Positions 52,926-62,457 of a stretch of 62,594 nt of DNA are shown here, one piece after another. The translations under genes were made by a program, and so were the position numbers. The DNA is from an uncultured Clostridia bacterium (GTDB taxonomy: Bacteria > Bacillota > Clostridia > Christensenellales > UBA1242), in NCBI GenBank assembly GCA_937874195.1, contig CALNBM010000066.1:1-62594 (forward strand). The letters run 5' to 3'. The first letter of the stretch is position 1. Each line of letters begins with the position of its first letter. The notes beneath the pieces were generated by a model, which saw only the letters and a program-made list of their open reading frames with translations, did no database searches and had not been told where the DNA came from.

Positions 52926-53436
52926 CAAATCTCGCGCACTATCTGCATTCACAAATAAACAAACCATTAGCATAAAAGATATTGAATTTGAGAATTATCA
53001 ATTTGACAAAAAAGAAGCAACAAAAGAAGTTATTAGTAAAAATATAAATGTAAATACAACAAACGATATTAAAAACACAGAGAAAGATATTCTTTCAAAT
53101 ATCTCACCTAAAAAGGTTCTTGGCAAAATACTAGCATCTCTTAGAAAATCATATCCTGTGCTTTATGCCACACTCTCACAGGTTTCTGACATAAAACTCC
53201 AAGATAGTGACATAGTGCTAGTGTTTAACGCTTTAACTCTTAAAGAGGAATGTGAAAAAAAAGAAAACATTGATAAACTTTATGAAACATTAAAAGAAAT
53301 GAATTTGCATTATCATATTGTTTGCAAAAGCGAAATTGTTAAAACTGATAACAATAATATAATTCAAGTATTAAAAGACGAATTTGGCGATTTGTTAGTA
53401 ATACAAAATAAAAATCAAGGAGAAGAAAATGTATAA
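52924..53436 (+). CDS. dnaX: Tau-specific C-terminal extension of DnaX, reached by a +1 shift
   Basis: This frame has no start with a ribosome binding site at its beginning and continues without a stop for 170 codons after the shift. The protein-like sequence has a Lys/Asn-rich linker (about 50 residues) and then a folded-looking domain (KVLGKILASLRKSYPVLYATL and DIVLVFNALTLKEEC) resembling the C-terminal domain of Firmicutes DnaX. Joined at Pro381 the long form would have 551 residues, a normal full-length DnaX. Its end overlaps ybaB by eight bases, so the frame is in use in the operon. A sequencing error or a recent frameshift mutation would give the same picture. Confidence 0.75.
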   Translation, partial: NKSRALSAFTNKQTISIKDIEFENYQFDKKEATKEVISKNINVNTTNDIKNTEKDILSNISPKKVLGKILASLRKSYPVLYATLSQVSDIKLQDSDIVLVFNALTLKEECEKKENIDKLYETLKEMNLHYHIVCKSEIVKTDNNNIIQVLKDEFGDLLVIQNKNQGEENV

Positions 53437-53755
53437 AAACTTTGGCGGGGGAAATATGCAGAACTTAATGCGTCAAGCCCAAAAAATGCAAGAAGATATG
53501 CAAAACAAATTAAAAAATGCTGACGAAGAATTAGCGAAAACCACCATCACAACCACTGCTGGCGGAGGTATGGTGGAAGTGAATATGACTGGAAATAAAA
53601 AAATTACATCCATAAAAATAAGTAAGGAAGTTGTTGACCCTGAGGATATTGAAATGCTGGAAGATTTAATTATTGCAGGTGTAAACGATGCGATTATTAA
53701 AGCAACCGAACTAGAAAAAACCAAGAAAGACGGTATAACTGGAGGCTTATTTTAA
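53429..53755 (+). CDS. Nucleoid-associated protein, YbaB/EbfC family
   Basis: Small DNA-binding dimer found between dnaX and recR in most bacteria. The 108 residues show the N-terminal glycine-rich start FGGGNMQNLMRQAQKMQEDM, the central TTAGGGMVEVNMTGNKKI and VDPEDIEMLEDLI, and the C-terminal helix ending in GGLF. AAGGAG lies before the ATG and overlaps the long dnaX frame, consistent with translational coupling to the +1 frame. Confidence 0.95.
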   Translation: MYKNFGGGNMQNLMRQAQKMQEDMQNKLKNADEELAKTTITTTAGGGMVEVNMTGNKKITSIKISKEVVDPEDIEMLEDLIIAGVNDAIIKATELEKTKKDGITGGLF

Positions 53756-53759
53756 ATCA

Positions 53760-54356
53760 ATGAACGACAATTCAAGCAGTATACAAAAACTAATAAATGC
53801 GTTTACCCTTCTTCCCGGAGTAGGACTAAAAACCGCTGAACGATATGCGTATAAAGTTATTTCATTATCAAGCGACGAAGTGGAGTTTTTTGCAAACAGT
53901 TTACTAAAAGCAAAACAAAACACTAAATTTTGTTCGGTCTGCGGAACTTTCACAGATAAACACACTTGTGATATTTGTATGAAAAGAAATTCCAAAATTT
54001 TATGTGTTGTTAAAGAGCCAAAGGATGTTGTGGCGTTAGAAAAAGCAAGGAATTTTAATGCATTATATCATGTTTTACACGGTACAATTAGTCCGCTTGA
54101 AAATAAGGGACCCAACGATATTAGGATTAAAGAATTAATAACTCGAATCAATGAAAATAAATTTGATGAAGTTATAATGGCAACCAATCCCGATGTCGAG
54201 GGAGAAGTTACCGCAAACTATATTGCAAAATTATTAACTCCGTTAGGCATTAAGGTAACCCGCATTGCACAAGGTATTCAAATGGGTAGTGATTTGCAAT
54301 ACGCCGATGAAGTAACACTTTCAAAAGCACTTGAAGATAGAAAAGTAATGAATTAA
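53760..54356 (+). CDS. recR: Recombination mediator protein RecR
   Basis: RecR works with RecO and RecF (recF is at 3585-4676) in gap repair. The 198-residue protein has the helix-hairpin-helix LLPGVGLKTAERYAYK (about 18-32), the Cys4 zinc finger Cys58, Cys61, Cys70 and Cys73, the TOPRIM domain (EVIMATNPDVEGEVTANYI) and the end IAQGIQMGSDLQYADEVTL. Standard length. It is the last gene of the operon; a GGAGG lies 14 bases before the ATG within ybaB. Confidence 0.97.
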   Translation: MNDNSSSIQKLINAFTLLPGVGLKTAERYAYKVISLSSDEVEFFANSLLKAKQNTKFCSVCGTFTDKHTCDICMKRNSKILCVVKEPKDVVALEKARNFNALYHVLHGTISPLENKGPNDIRIKELITRINENKFDEVIMATNPDVEGEVTANYIAKLLTPLGIKVTRIAQGIQMGSDLQYADEVTLSKALEDRKVMN

Positions 54357-54388
54357 TTTATGTTTATTCAATAAATTTAAATAATAAG

Positions 54389-54703
54389 AGTTTGTAATCT
54401 CATTAAATATACTCACTAAAAAAATAAAAACGCAAGGCAATCATTAATTTCTATTCTTAAAAAAAGTGATACTGTCTAGCATCACTTTAATAGTTTGTAT
54501 CTCAGTAAATATCCTCGCTAAGAAATTGAAAACGCAAGGCAATTTATCAATGTTTTCTATTCTTAAAAAAAGTGATACTATCAGCATCACTTTAATAGTT
54601 TGTATCTCATTAAATATACTCACTAAGAAATTGAAAACGCAAGGCTATCTATCAATATTTTTTTTCTATTTTTAAGGTGATACTATCTAGCATCACTTTT
54701 TAT
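54389..54703 (+). repeat. Three tandem 103-105 bp units, each with a terminator-like hairpin
   Basis: Units start at 54389, 54492 and 54597 with AGTTTGTA(A)TCTCA, share an ACGCAAGGC stretch in the middle and end with a hairpin. The hairpins are AAAGTGAT/ATCACTTT at 54463-54488, 54569-54593 and about 54674-54700. Only the third is followed by a long T-run (CTTTTTATTTTTTT), so it is the effective terminator of the operon. The 69-codon frame across the units is an artefact of the repetition. The repeats differ by a few bases only, consistent with slipped-strand or unequal duplication of a terminator-containing segment. Confidence 0.85.
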
Positions 54704-55045
54704 TTTTTTGTTAGTTTATTTAGGCTATAAACCATTTTAATTAATATCACTATCAAAAAATTGTTATAATTTTTAAATATAAAAAGAAATACTTTCCCTA
54801 TAATCTAATTTAAAAAAACTTTAAACAATCTAACTCACTTAAAAAAAATTTACACTCAAAAAAATCATGTTTGCGTGCATTTTTTTTAAAAAAGTAACAC
54901 GCACTGCACGATAGAAATAAAAAACGTCAAGCTTATTTCGTAGTGAAAGATATTAACAACAATAAAAATATTATTACAATTTTCGAAAAAGCATACGCCT
55001 ATGCGTAATTTGTAATGAGAAAAACATTAGTTTTATATGAAAAAT
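54704..55045. other. Spacer after the tandem repeats
   Basis: AT-rich DNA without a gene or clear structure. It ends at the terminator of the following minus-strand gene. Confidence 0.3.
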
Positions 55046-55095
55046 CCCACCTAAATGAAGTGAAACAATTATAGCAATCACTTCATTTAGGTGGG
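55046..55095. terminator. 18-bp stem terminator
   Basis: CCCACCTAAATGAAGTGA at 55046-55063 pairs perfectly with 55078-55095 over a 14-base loop. On the minus strand GGGATTTTTC follows, ending the transcript of the gene at 55155-55649. It is the longest perfect stem in the window. Confidence 0.8.
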
Positions 55096-55154
55096 GTTAT
55101 TTTATCTTTAGTATTATTTACTTTAATGGAAAATTGTTTGGCACCAATAAAAAA

Positions 55155-55649
55155 TTATTCTTTATTAGTTTTAAGTACTTTTTTAACGCCAAATAGGATT
55201 GGTGTTAAAGCGAAAACAACAATGTTTATAACTTGATTAACAATAACATTATAATGCTCAAAGTATGAAGGTTTAAACATAGGTGTGCCTTCAGCAAGAT
55301 CCATAAGTGTTTTTAGTTGTGCAAGATAATCGGATCCCGCAAGTATAGATAGTATGAAAGATACAAGTGCAAGAACACCGGATGCAATTAGGATATATGA
55401 TGCAATTAATTTTTTATCAAATATACTTAAAATTAATGAAACAGCAAGTCCTAAAAGTGCAATCATTAGTCCTAGGTTAGTCCAAAATGCGCCATTCATT
55501 GCAGATTGGAGATATTTTGGAAAACTTTCGAAAGTGTCTAACGAAGTAACGCCATAAGCATTTAAGAAATTTATTGTTGCAAAAACAAAACCCACTAATA
55601 AAACAACTGTGAGGATTATTTTAAATAAATTCTTTTTAATAAAATCCAT
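55155..55649 (-). CDS. Four-helix membrane protein of unknown function
   Basis: 164 residues with four hydrophobic segments (about 9-28, 54-74, 83-105 and 135-155), short polar loops and Lys-rich ends (MDFIKKN at the start, KKVLKTNKE at the end). There are no catalytic motifs and I do not recognise a family. GGAGGGGAAT before the ATG and the long terminator after the stop indicate a well expressed independent gene. It is upstream of, and divergent from, the cas operon; no link to CRISPR function is visible. Confidence 0.75.
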   Translation of the reverse strand: MDFIKKNLFKIILTVVLLVGFVFATINFLNAYGVTSLDTFESFPKYLQSAMNGAFWTNLGLMIALLGLAVSLILSIFDKKLIASYILIASGVLALVSFILSILAGSDYLAQLKTLMDLAEGTPMFKPSYFEHYNVIVNQVINIVVFALTPILFGVKKVLKTNKE

Positions 55650-56110
55650 ATTCTTATTCCCCTCCTTTATTATTTACGCTAGCAATTACTACCGCATGAA
55701 TATAGTATATTAAAAATAGTTTGAAGTTCCAACTAAATTTTCATAAATACTCAAAATTCTTCAAAATATTTTGTTTTTATATTAAAATTCTTATTTTTGC
55801 ATTTATGTAATTTTATAAAATTTAATTTTAAAACTTTCTATTAATAGATAACAATTAAGCAAACTTATAAAGATAACCTAAAAGAGACTAGAATTTTAGG
55901 TGTTAAGTTGTTCAATAAAGGAAAGTAAATAAACAATTTTGTATCACCGTAAAAAAATTTTATAATGCAAACAAACTGCAATTTTGCTTTTTATAAAAAA
56001 AACGCTTTCCCATTTTATGGAAATAACCTTGTTGAAACTGTGTTATTATGATAATCTTATATTATAATTTGGACTTCTATGTATCAAGCTTATAAAGTTA
56101 AGGAGAAAAT
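55650..56110 (+). other. Upstream region of the cas operon
   Basis: It should contain the cas promoter. TATAAT-like hexamers occur around 56070-56076 (ATATTATAATTT) and TTGAAA at about 56034, but no pair has ideal spacing. I searched both strands for an anti-repeat complementary to the 36-bp repeat, which is the usual position for tracrRNA in type II-A loci, and found none. cas9 has AAGGAG close before its ATG. Confidence 0.45.
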
Positions 56111-59100
56111 ATGGAACAACAACAAGAAAAAGGAAATGAAAAATTTTTTATTGGACTAGATATTGGAACAGAATCGGTAGGATTTTCAGCAACCGACGGC
56201 AATTATAACTTGCTTAAAGTTGGTGGTAAGCCAATTATGGGCGTGCGTTTATTTGAGGAAGCAAAAACCTCTGCAGAACGCAGAATTTTTAGGGCCAACA
56301 AAGTAAGAAAAGATAGACAAAAACAAAGGACTATGCTATTGCAATCGTTATTTAATGATGAAATTAGCAAAATTGATCCTTTGTTTTTTATTAGATTAGA
56401 GGCAAGTTCTTTTTGGGAAGAAGACAAAAATAAAAGGAATAAAACCGATAAAAAATTAAGCGATTTAAATTCGCTATTTGCAGATAAAAAGTTTACAGAC
56501 GCTACATATTTTAAAAAGTTTAAAACGATATATCATTTAAGAGAACATTTAATGACCGAGAAAAATTGGACTGGTAAAACCAAGCCCGATATTCGCCTGT
56601 TGTATCTTGCTTGCCACCATATATTAAAAAGCAGAGGTCATTTTTTATGGAGTGCAGAAGAAATAAATTATTCTGTTCAAGGGCAGTCATCTTTTAAAAA
56701 ATTAAACGATTGTTTAGAAACAGCATTATCAAGTGAAGATGAAATAAATCCTATTCAACTAACTATACCTTCAAACTTTAATTCGCTATTAGTCGTTTTC
56801 CAAGCGAAATTAGGTTTAAAATCAAAACAAGAAGAACTTAAAAAAATTCTATTTGCTGATGCAAATAAAAAAAATAATAAGATAATCAACGCCATGTTAA
56901 AAGCAATAACAGGCGGGAACTTTAATTTAAACGATATTTTTGATGCGGAATTAGAAAAAGAAGAGTCCATATATTCATTTGATAACGATTGGGACGAAAT
57001 TGCATCGAAAATTACAAATGCATTAAACAACGATGATCAGTTTGCTGTTGTTGAAAGTTTAAAAGATGTATATGATTTTGGTCAATTAAATTTACTGTTG
57101 CAAGGTCATGCAAGTATTTCTTCTGCTATGATAAGTAAATTTAACGAGCATAAAGAAGATTTAGAAATACTAAAAAAATTTGTTAGAAAAGTTATTCCAC
57201 ATGAATATAATAAAATTTTCCGTTCAAACAAAGAATACGAAAAAACCACAAAATCAAAATTGGGAAATTATGCAAATTACATAGGTTCTAATTTAGTGGA
57301 CGGCAAAACCATTGTAAAAAAAGTTGAAAAAGCAGGATTTTATGAATTTTTGCTAAATGTTTTTGCGGATAATAAATTAATTGAAAGGGGCAAAGAATGG
57401 ACAATTACCACAACTAACTTAACAGAACAGCAATATGAAACGCTAGATAAAATTTTGAAAAAAATAAATCAAAGTTCGTATATGCTAAAAAGTCGAACCA
57501 AATACAACGCGATAATTCCTTATCAACTTCATAAATACGAACTAGAAACAATGCTTTCTAATGCGGAAAATCATTATGAGTTTTTAAAGAAAGTTGATAA
57601 CGATAAACATAGTACTTGCAAAACAGTTAAAGATAAAATCTTATCACTAATATCTTTTCGCGTGCCTTATTATGTTGGCAGGTTAAACAATCATAGTGAA
57701 GTGCGAAAGGGTATGCATGCATGGGTGGAAAAAAAGTTAAAAGGGGTGAAAATAACACCTTGGACATTTGATGCGGTGGTAGACAAAAATACAAGCGCAG
57801 AGAAATTTATAGAGCGCATGCTTTCAAAATGCACTTATTTGCCAACGGAACCAGTGTTGCCAAAATATTCGCTAGTGTATAGTGAGTTTTGCGTTTTAAA
57901 CGAACTTAATAAATTAAAAATTAGAGGCAACGATGTTACTGTTGAAATAAAACAAGGTATATTTAATAATTTATTTAAACAACAAAGAAATATTACCCCA
58001 ACCAAACTGCTAAATTATTTAAAGATAACTGACAACACCTTAACAAAAGAAGACTTGTCTGGTTTTGATAAAGAAGGAAAAGGTTTTAATTCCTCACTTT
58101 GTTCTTTAATCGACACTTCACCAATTATAGATGCATTACAAAAATCGCCTTATAATAAATCGCTAACCACTGCTCAAAAAATTATTGAAAAGGTTATACA
58201 GTGGCATGCTCTCTTTGAAGATAAAAAAATATTAGAATCGAAAATGGGAGAAGAATATCCCTTCTTAAAAGGCGATATAGCAAAACAATTAAAAAGCTTA
58301 AATTATTCAGGATTTGGTAATTTATCTAAGGAATTTTTAACAAGTGAAAAAGTTATTTGTAAAGACACTGGTGAACTCATATCGATTCTGCGTCTGCTTT
58401 GGGAAACAAACGAAAATTTGAATGAAATTATTTGGAATAAAAATTATAACATTCAAGAGTGGTTAGCAAAAGAAAATAACACTAGCGATAAAGAGTTTTC
58501 ATACGCTGATATTGCAGAAAGTTATGGCTCGCCAAGTGTTAAGCGTTCGGTTTGGGAAGCTATGAAAATTGTTGATGAAATAATTAGTTTTAATAATAAC
58601 TTAGTACCCGATAAGATTTTTATTGAAGTAACTCGCCGTGAAGATGAGAAACAGCGTTCAATCACAAGAAAAAAATACATTGAAGGTTGTTGGAAAAATG
58701 CTAAAACATTAAGCGCTCAAGTGATTAATGAACTAAAAAGCGAACTAGAAAGTAAGACAGACGCACAACTTAGGAGTGAAAAATTATTTTTGTATTTTAT
58801 GCAATGCGGAAGATGCGCTTATTCAGGCGAAAAGATTATGATAAGTGATCTTGCTAATAACAACCTATATGATATCGACCATATTATTCCGCAGTCACTA
58901 GTAAAAGATGATAGCATAAAAAACAAAGTTCTTGCTAAAAAATATTTAAACGGAAAAAAAGATAAAAATTATCCACTTTATAAAACAAATGAAATATGGA
59001 GCAGAAAAGACAGTTTGCTTCCTATGTGGCGAAGTTGGCAAAAGGCAGGATTAATATCACCAGAAAAGTTTAATCGCTTAACAAGAACTAATGATATAAC

Positions 59101-60580
59101 CGAACGCGAAATGGAAGGCTTTATCGCACGGCAATTAGTTTTCACAGGTCAAAGCGCAACGCTTACAGCAAGTTTATTTAAAAAGAAATTTAATTCTTAT
59201 GATAAACAACCGGAAATCGTTTATAGCAAAGCGGATAATGTGTCAGAATTTAGAAATAAAGTTGATATGGAAAAATGCAGAGAAGTAAACGATTTGCACC
59301 ATGCTCATGACGCCTATCTTAATATTGTTGTGGGCAATGTTTATAACGAAAGATTTAATCACAACAAAAATTTTTATAAAAGCCAAACCAATAAGTTTCA
59401 AGAATATAACACTAATCGTATGTTTGAATATAATGTTAAAAATGCTTGGGATATAGATTTAAACACCAAACCCAAAAGAAACGAATTTAGCGACGAAGAT
59501 AAGGAAAGTTATCAAAAAGCAGTTATATCTTGGTTGAAGAATCAAGAGATTGTTAAAAAGATTAAAAATGTTATTTCTAAAAACTATTATCCCGTAACTA
59601 AGAAATTGCTAGAAAATAAAGGTGCTTTTTATGACCAAACGCTTTATGGTGTTGAGATAAAACAAAAAGAAATTAAAAGAGGTAAAGTACTTTTAAAGAT
59701 TAAAGATACATCCTTGCCACTTAAAGGAAATGAAAATAATCCGCTAAGTAATATTCAACGCTATGGCTATTTCACAAGCGAAAATCCTGCATATTTTATA
59801 ATTGTAGAACACACTGTATCCAAGGGCACTGGAAAAAATAAAAAAGAAAATAGGGTAAGGCAATTTGTTACCCTTCCTTTAATTAAACAAAAGCAATGGG
59901 AAAGAGAGTTTTCGCTTGTTAAAAGTAAAATAGATAAAGAAAATTTTTTTAATGAAAAACTAACAAATTATCTAATTGCGGAAAACGGATTTAAAGATTT
60001 AACTATTGTTTTGCCAAAAGTATATAAATATACCCTATTTGAAGAAAGTGGGACACCAATGCGAATAAGTGGACTTAAAGATAGGCAAAACGCAGTGCAA
60101 TGGTATGTTGATGACAAAACTATAAGTTATGTAAGGGTAATCTATAAATACGCAGAACTTGTTAAAAAAGGTGTGTTGAAAGAAGATGATTATAAAAATC
60201 AATCAACTATTATTGTTTCAGCAAAGAAAAACGGATTACCGCTTAGTATAACACTAGATAAAAATAAAGACTTATTTGTAATCATTAAAAGTCAACTGGA
60301 AAAAGACATTTATAAAGGTAATTCTGCGCTCTATAAGAAATTAGACCAAGATAATGAACAAAAATTTAACAAACTAGATATTGTTAATCAAGTAAAAATC
60401 TTAACTGAACTAATTAGAGCACTCGCTTGCAATGCGCAAAGAGGCGATATCAAGAGTATTGGTGGACACTCTGCGTTTGGCAGATTGGTAAATAGTGACA
60501 AAATTGAAAATGATTTAGTGCTAATTGAAGAATCTATAACAGGACTTAAAACCAAACACACACGCATATATCCCTTTTAA
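56111..60580 (+). CDS. cas9: CRISPR-associated endonuclease Cas9 (type II-A)
   Basis: RNA-guided DNA endonuclease. Catalytic residues are all present: RuvC-I Asp17 in IGLDIGTESVGFS, RuvC-II Glu839 in IFIEVTRRED, HNH His924 in DIDHIIPQS, and RuvC-III His1066/Asp1067 in HHAHDAY. The arginine-rich bridge helix (RRIFRANKVRKDRQKQR) follows RuvC-I. At 1489 residues it is larger than the common 1368-1400 of type II-A. The additional length is spread over the recognition lobe between about 120 and 800 and in the C-terminal PAM-interacting part. It is the first gene of the cas operon; cas1 follows after 11 bases. Type II-A is assigned from csn2. Confidence 0.98.
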   Translation: MEQQQEKGNEKFFIGLDIGTESVGFSATDGNYNLLKVGGKPIMGVRLFEEAKTSAERRIFRANKVRKDRQKQRTMLLQSLFNDEISKIDPLFFIRLEASSFWEEDKNKRNKTDKKLSDLNSLFADKKFTDATYFKKFKTIYHLREHLMTEKNWTGKTKPDIRLLYLACHHILKSRGHFLWSAEEINYSVQGQSSFKKLNDCLETALSSEDEINPIQLTIPSNFNSLLVVFQAKLGLKSKQEELKKILFADANKKNNKIINAMLKAITGGNFNLNDIFDAELEKEESIYSFDNDWDEIASKITNALNNDDQFAVVESLKDVYDFGQLNLLLQGHASISSAMISKFNEHKEDLEILKKFVRKVIPHEYNKIFRSNKEYEKTTKSKLGNYANYIGSNLVDGKTIVKKVEKAGFYEFLLNVFADNKLIERGKEWTITTTNLTEQQYETLDKILKKINQSSYMLKSRTKYNAIIPYQLHKYELETMLSNAENHYEFLKKVDNDKHSTCKTVKDKILSLISFRVPYYVGRLNNHSEVRKGMHAWVEKKLKGVKITPWTFDAVVDKNTSAEKFIERMLSKCTYLPTEPVLPKYSLVYSEFCVLNELNKLKIRGNDVTVEIKQGIFNNLFKQQRNITPTKLLNYLKITDNTLTKEDLSGFDKEGKGFNSSLCSLIDTSPIIDALQKSPYNKSLTTAQKIIEKVIQWHALFEDKKILESKMGEEYPFLKGDIAKQLKSLNYSGFGNLSKEFLTSEKVICKDTGELISILRLLWETNENLNEIIWNKNYNIQEWLAKENNTSDKEFSYADIAESYGSPSVKRSVWEAMKIVDEIISFNNNLVPDKIFIEVTRREDEKQRSITRKKYIEGCWKNAKTLSAQVINELKSELESKTDAQLRSEKLFLYFMQCGRCAYSGEKIMISDLANNNLYDIDHIIPQSLVKDDSIKNKVLAKKYLNGKKDKNYPLYKTNEIWSRKDSLLPMWRSWQKAGLISPEKFNRLTRTNDITEREMEGFIARQLVFTGQSATLTASLFKKKFNSYDKQPEIVYSKADNVSEFRNKVDMEKCREVNDLHHAHDAYLNIVVGNVYNERFNHNKNFYKSQTNKFQEYNTNRMFEYNVKNAWDIDLNTKPKRNEFSDEDKESYQKAVISWLKNQEIVKKIKNVISKNYYPVTKKLLENKGAFYDQTLYGVEIKQKEIKRGKVLLKIKDTSLPLKGNENNPLSNIQRYGYFTSENPAYFIIVEHTVSKGTGKNKKENRVRQFVTLPLIKQKQWEREFSLVKSKIDKENFFNEKLTNYLIAENGFKDLTIVLPKVYKYTLFEESGTPMRISGLKDRQNAVQWYVDDKTISYVRVIYKYAELVKKGVLKEDDYKNQSTIIVSAKKNGLPLSITLDKNKDLFVIIKSQLEKDIYKGNSALYKKLDQDNEQKFNKLDIVNQVKILTELIRALACNAQRGDIKSIGGHSAFGRLVNSDKIENDLVLIEESITGLKTKHTRIYPF

Positions 60581-60591
60581 GTGAGACTATT

Positions 60592-61458
60592 ATGGCTTTT
60601 AGAACGGTAGTGGTTAAAACTCGAGCAAAAATAGAAACTCGACTAGGATATTTAGTTATTCGTAGCGATGAAGATAGTTGGATTTTTATAAATGAAATAA
60701 ACACTTTAATTATTGAAAGTGCAAGTACAGTTATAACTTGTCAAGCATTGTTAGAGCTTTCCAAGAATAATGTAAATGTAGTTTTTTGCAATGAAAAACA
60801 TTTACCTTATGGACAATTAATGCTTTTTAACGCAAACTTCAACACTAGTGGAAATATTAAAAGTCAAACACTTTGGGAGCAGGAGCGAAAAGAAAGTCTT
60901 TGGCAACAAATAATTTATCAAAAATTATTTTGGCAAGAAAAAGTTTTGTTAAAGCATGGGAAAACCAGTGCCGCTAATATAATAAATGAATATATTTACC
61001 AAATACTCCCCAACGATAAAACTAATCGAGAAGGTCATGCTGCTAAGGTTTATTTTAATGCTTTATTTGGCATGAATTTTTCACGCCGTGATGAAAATAT
61101 AGAAAAAAATTCGGCATTAAATTATGCTTATGCAATTCTAATGAGTGCGGTTGCAAGAGAAATATCTGCATGCGGATATAGCAACCACATAGGAATTTGG
61201 CATGACAATCAATTTAACGACTATAACTTGGCATGTGATTTAATGGAGCCTTTTCGCCCCATTATAGATGATTTTGTTCTTTCGATTAACACTGATGATT
61301 TTAAAACAGAAGCGAGTAAAATTCTTTCTATTAAACTTAAAATTGGTAAACGAGAATTTTATTTGGATAGTGCTATTGAATTATTTGTTAGGTCCGCAAG
61401 TAGATATATGAAAAAAGAAGTGGAGGAAATTATTAAAATAGAAGGATATGAAATATAG
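60592..61458 (+). CDS. cas1: CRISPR-associated integrase Cas1 (type II)
   Basis: Cas1 with Cas2 integrates new spacers next to the leader. The 288-residue protein has the N-terminal beta domain (RTVVVKTRAKIETRLGYLVI) and the helical catalytic domain with the metal ligands in NREGHAAKVYFNALFG (Glu), the GIWHDN segment (His) and NLACDLMEPFRP (Asp/Glu). Length and motifs fit type II-A Cas1. It overlaps cas2 by 11 bases. Confidence 0.97.
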   Translation: MAFRTVVVKTRAKIETRLGYLVIRSDEDSWIFINEINTLIIESASTVITCQALLELSKNNVNVVFCNEKHLPYGQLMLFNANFNTSGNIKSQTLWEQERKESLWQQIIYQKLFWQEKVLLKHGKTSAANIINEYIYQILPNDKTNREGHAAKVYFNALFGMNFSRRDENIEKNSALNYAYAILMSAVAREISACGYSNHIGIWHDNQFNDYNLACDLMEPFRPIIDDFVLSINTDDFKTEASKILSIKLKIGKREFYLDSAIELFVRSASRYMKKEVEEIIKIEGYEI

Positions 61459-61768
61459 ATTTATGAGAGTTATGGTGATGTTTGATCTTCCAACAATAAC
61501 GATTAAAGATGAACAGAATTATCGCAGGTTTCATAATTTTTTAATTAAAAATGGCTTTATTATGCAACAATATTCTGTTTATTCAAAATTAGTATTAAAT
61601 AGAACACAAGCGGATAGCATTAAAAGAATACTAAGGTCAAAAGTTCCTGAGAAGGGGCTTGTTCAATGCTTTGACTTAACAGAAAAACAATATGCAAATA
61701 TTGAATATATGGCAGGTGTAGGACAGTCTAAAATTTTAAGTAACGATAAACGGTGGGTGGAAGTATGA
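61448..61768 (+). CDS. cas2: CRISPR-associated protein Cas2
   Basis: The structural partner of Cas1 in spacer integration. It is a 106-residue ferredoxin-fold protein with MRVMVMFDLPTITIKDEQNYRRFHNFLIKNGF and the conserved early Asp of FDLP. GAAGGA precedes the ATG. It ends in an ATGA overlap with csn2. Confidence 0.96.
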   Translation: MKYRFMRVMVMFDLPTITIKDEQNYRRFHNFLIKNGFIMQQYSVYSKLVLNRTQADSIKRILRSKVPEKGLVQCFDLTEKQYANIEYMAGVGQSKILSNDKRWVEV

Positions 61769-62457
61769 TTATTTTTAAGCATAATGAGTGGAAAAATCAA
61801 TTAAATCTAATATCAAACAAGTTTTCAATTCTATGTGTGGAAAATAAACAAAAACTTTATAAATACACAACTGAACTGTTGTATGCTTGCGATGGAGAAG
61901 AACATGATTGGAGTTTAACAACGGAAGGTTTTAAACAATTAAATTTTGAAAAAACCTGTGTGGTTGTAACCGATTTAATATCATTTACTTTAAATTCCAA
62001 AAGGTTGGTAGGTGCATTATATAAAAAATGTGCTGCTGAAGCTTCCGCCATTGAATATGAATATAAGTTTAAAGAAAATATTTCTAACCTTTACTTTTTA
62101 TGTAAAGAAATAAGTGAAGATATAGGCTACGATTGCATTTTGGATGAAAATTATGAGTTGGTTGACGCTTTTAAATTATTTAAGTTAGAAGTAAAAGAAA
62201 AATATAGCACTCTTGTCGAAAAGTTAATTGCTTTTGTTAATATAAATATAGAATTATTAAAAACTAAAGTTTTTGTATTTATATTTTTATGTAAGTATTT
62301 GTCTAATGAACAATTAAAACAATTTATGCAACATTGCCAAGTGCAAGATGTTGCAGTATGTTTACTGGAAGAAAACATTCCAAGTATAGCCCGTGAGTAT
62401 GATTTTAATATATTAAGAATAGATGACGACTTATGCGAGTTTACTCATTTGAGTTGA
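61765..62457 (+). CDS. csn2: CRISPR-associated protein Csn2
   Basis: Csn2 is the type II-A hallmark: a ring-shaped tetramer that binds free DNA ends during adaptation. Start at ATG 61765, overlapping the cas2 stop by four bases and preceded by GGTGG, gives 230 residues; an in-frame GTG at 61753 is less likely. The beginning MIIFKHNEWKNQLNL, the central long-helix region and the end FNILRIDDDLCEFTHL follow the family pattern of the larger Csn2 group. It closes the cas operon; the leader starts right after its stop. Confidence 0.92.
   Translation: MIIFKHNEWKNQLNLISNKFSILCVENKQKLYKYTTELLYACDGEEHDWSLTTEGFKQLNFEKTCVVVTDLISFTLNSKRLVGALYKKCAAEASAIEYEYKFKENISNLYFLCKEISEDIGYDCILDENYELVDAFKLFKLEVKEKYSTLVEKLIAFVNINIELLKTKVFVFIFLCKYLSNEQLKQFMQHCQVQDVAVCLLEENIPSIAREYDFNILRIDDDLCEFTHLS

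Noticed and set aside
54466..54675. 69-codon ORF with an internally repeated peptide
   Set aside because: The repetition comes from the tandem terminator units; no start signal is present.
55650..56110. tracrRNA in the usual position upstream of cas9
   Set aside because: No segment complementary to the 36-bp repeat was found on either strand there.
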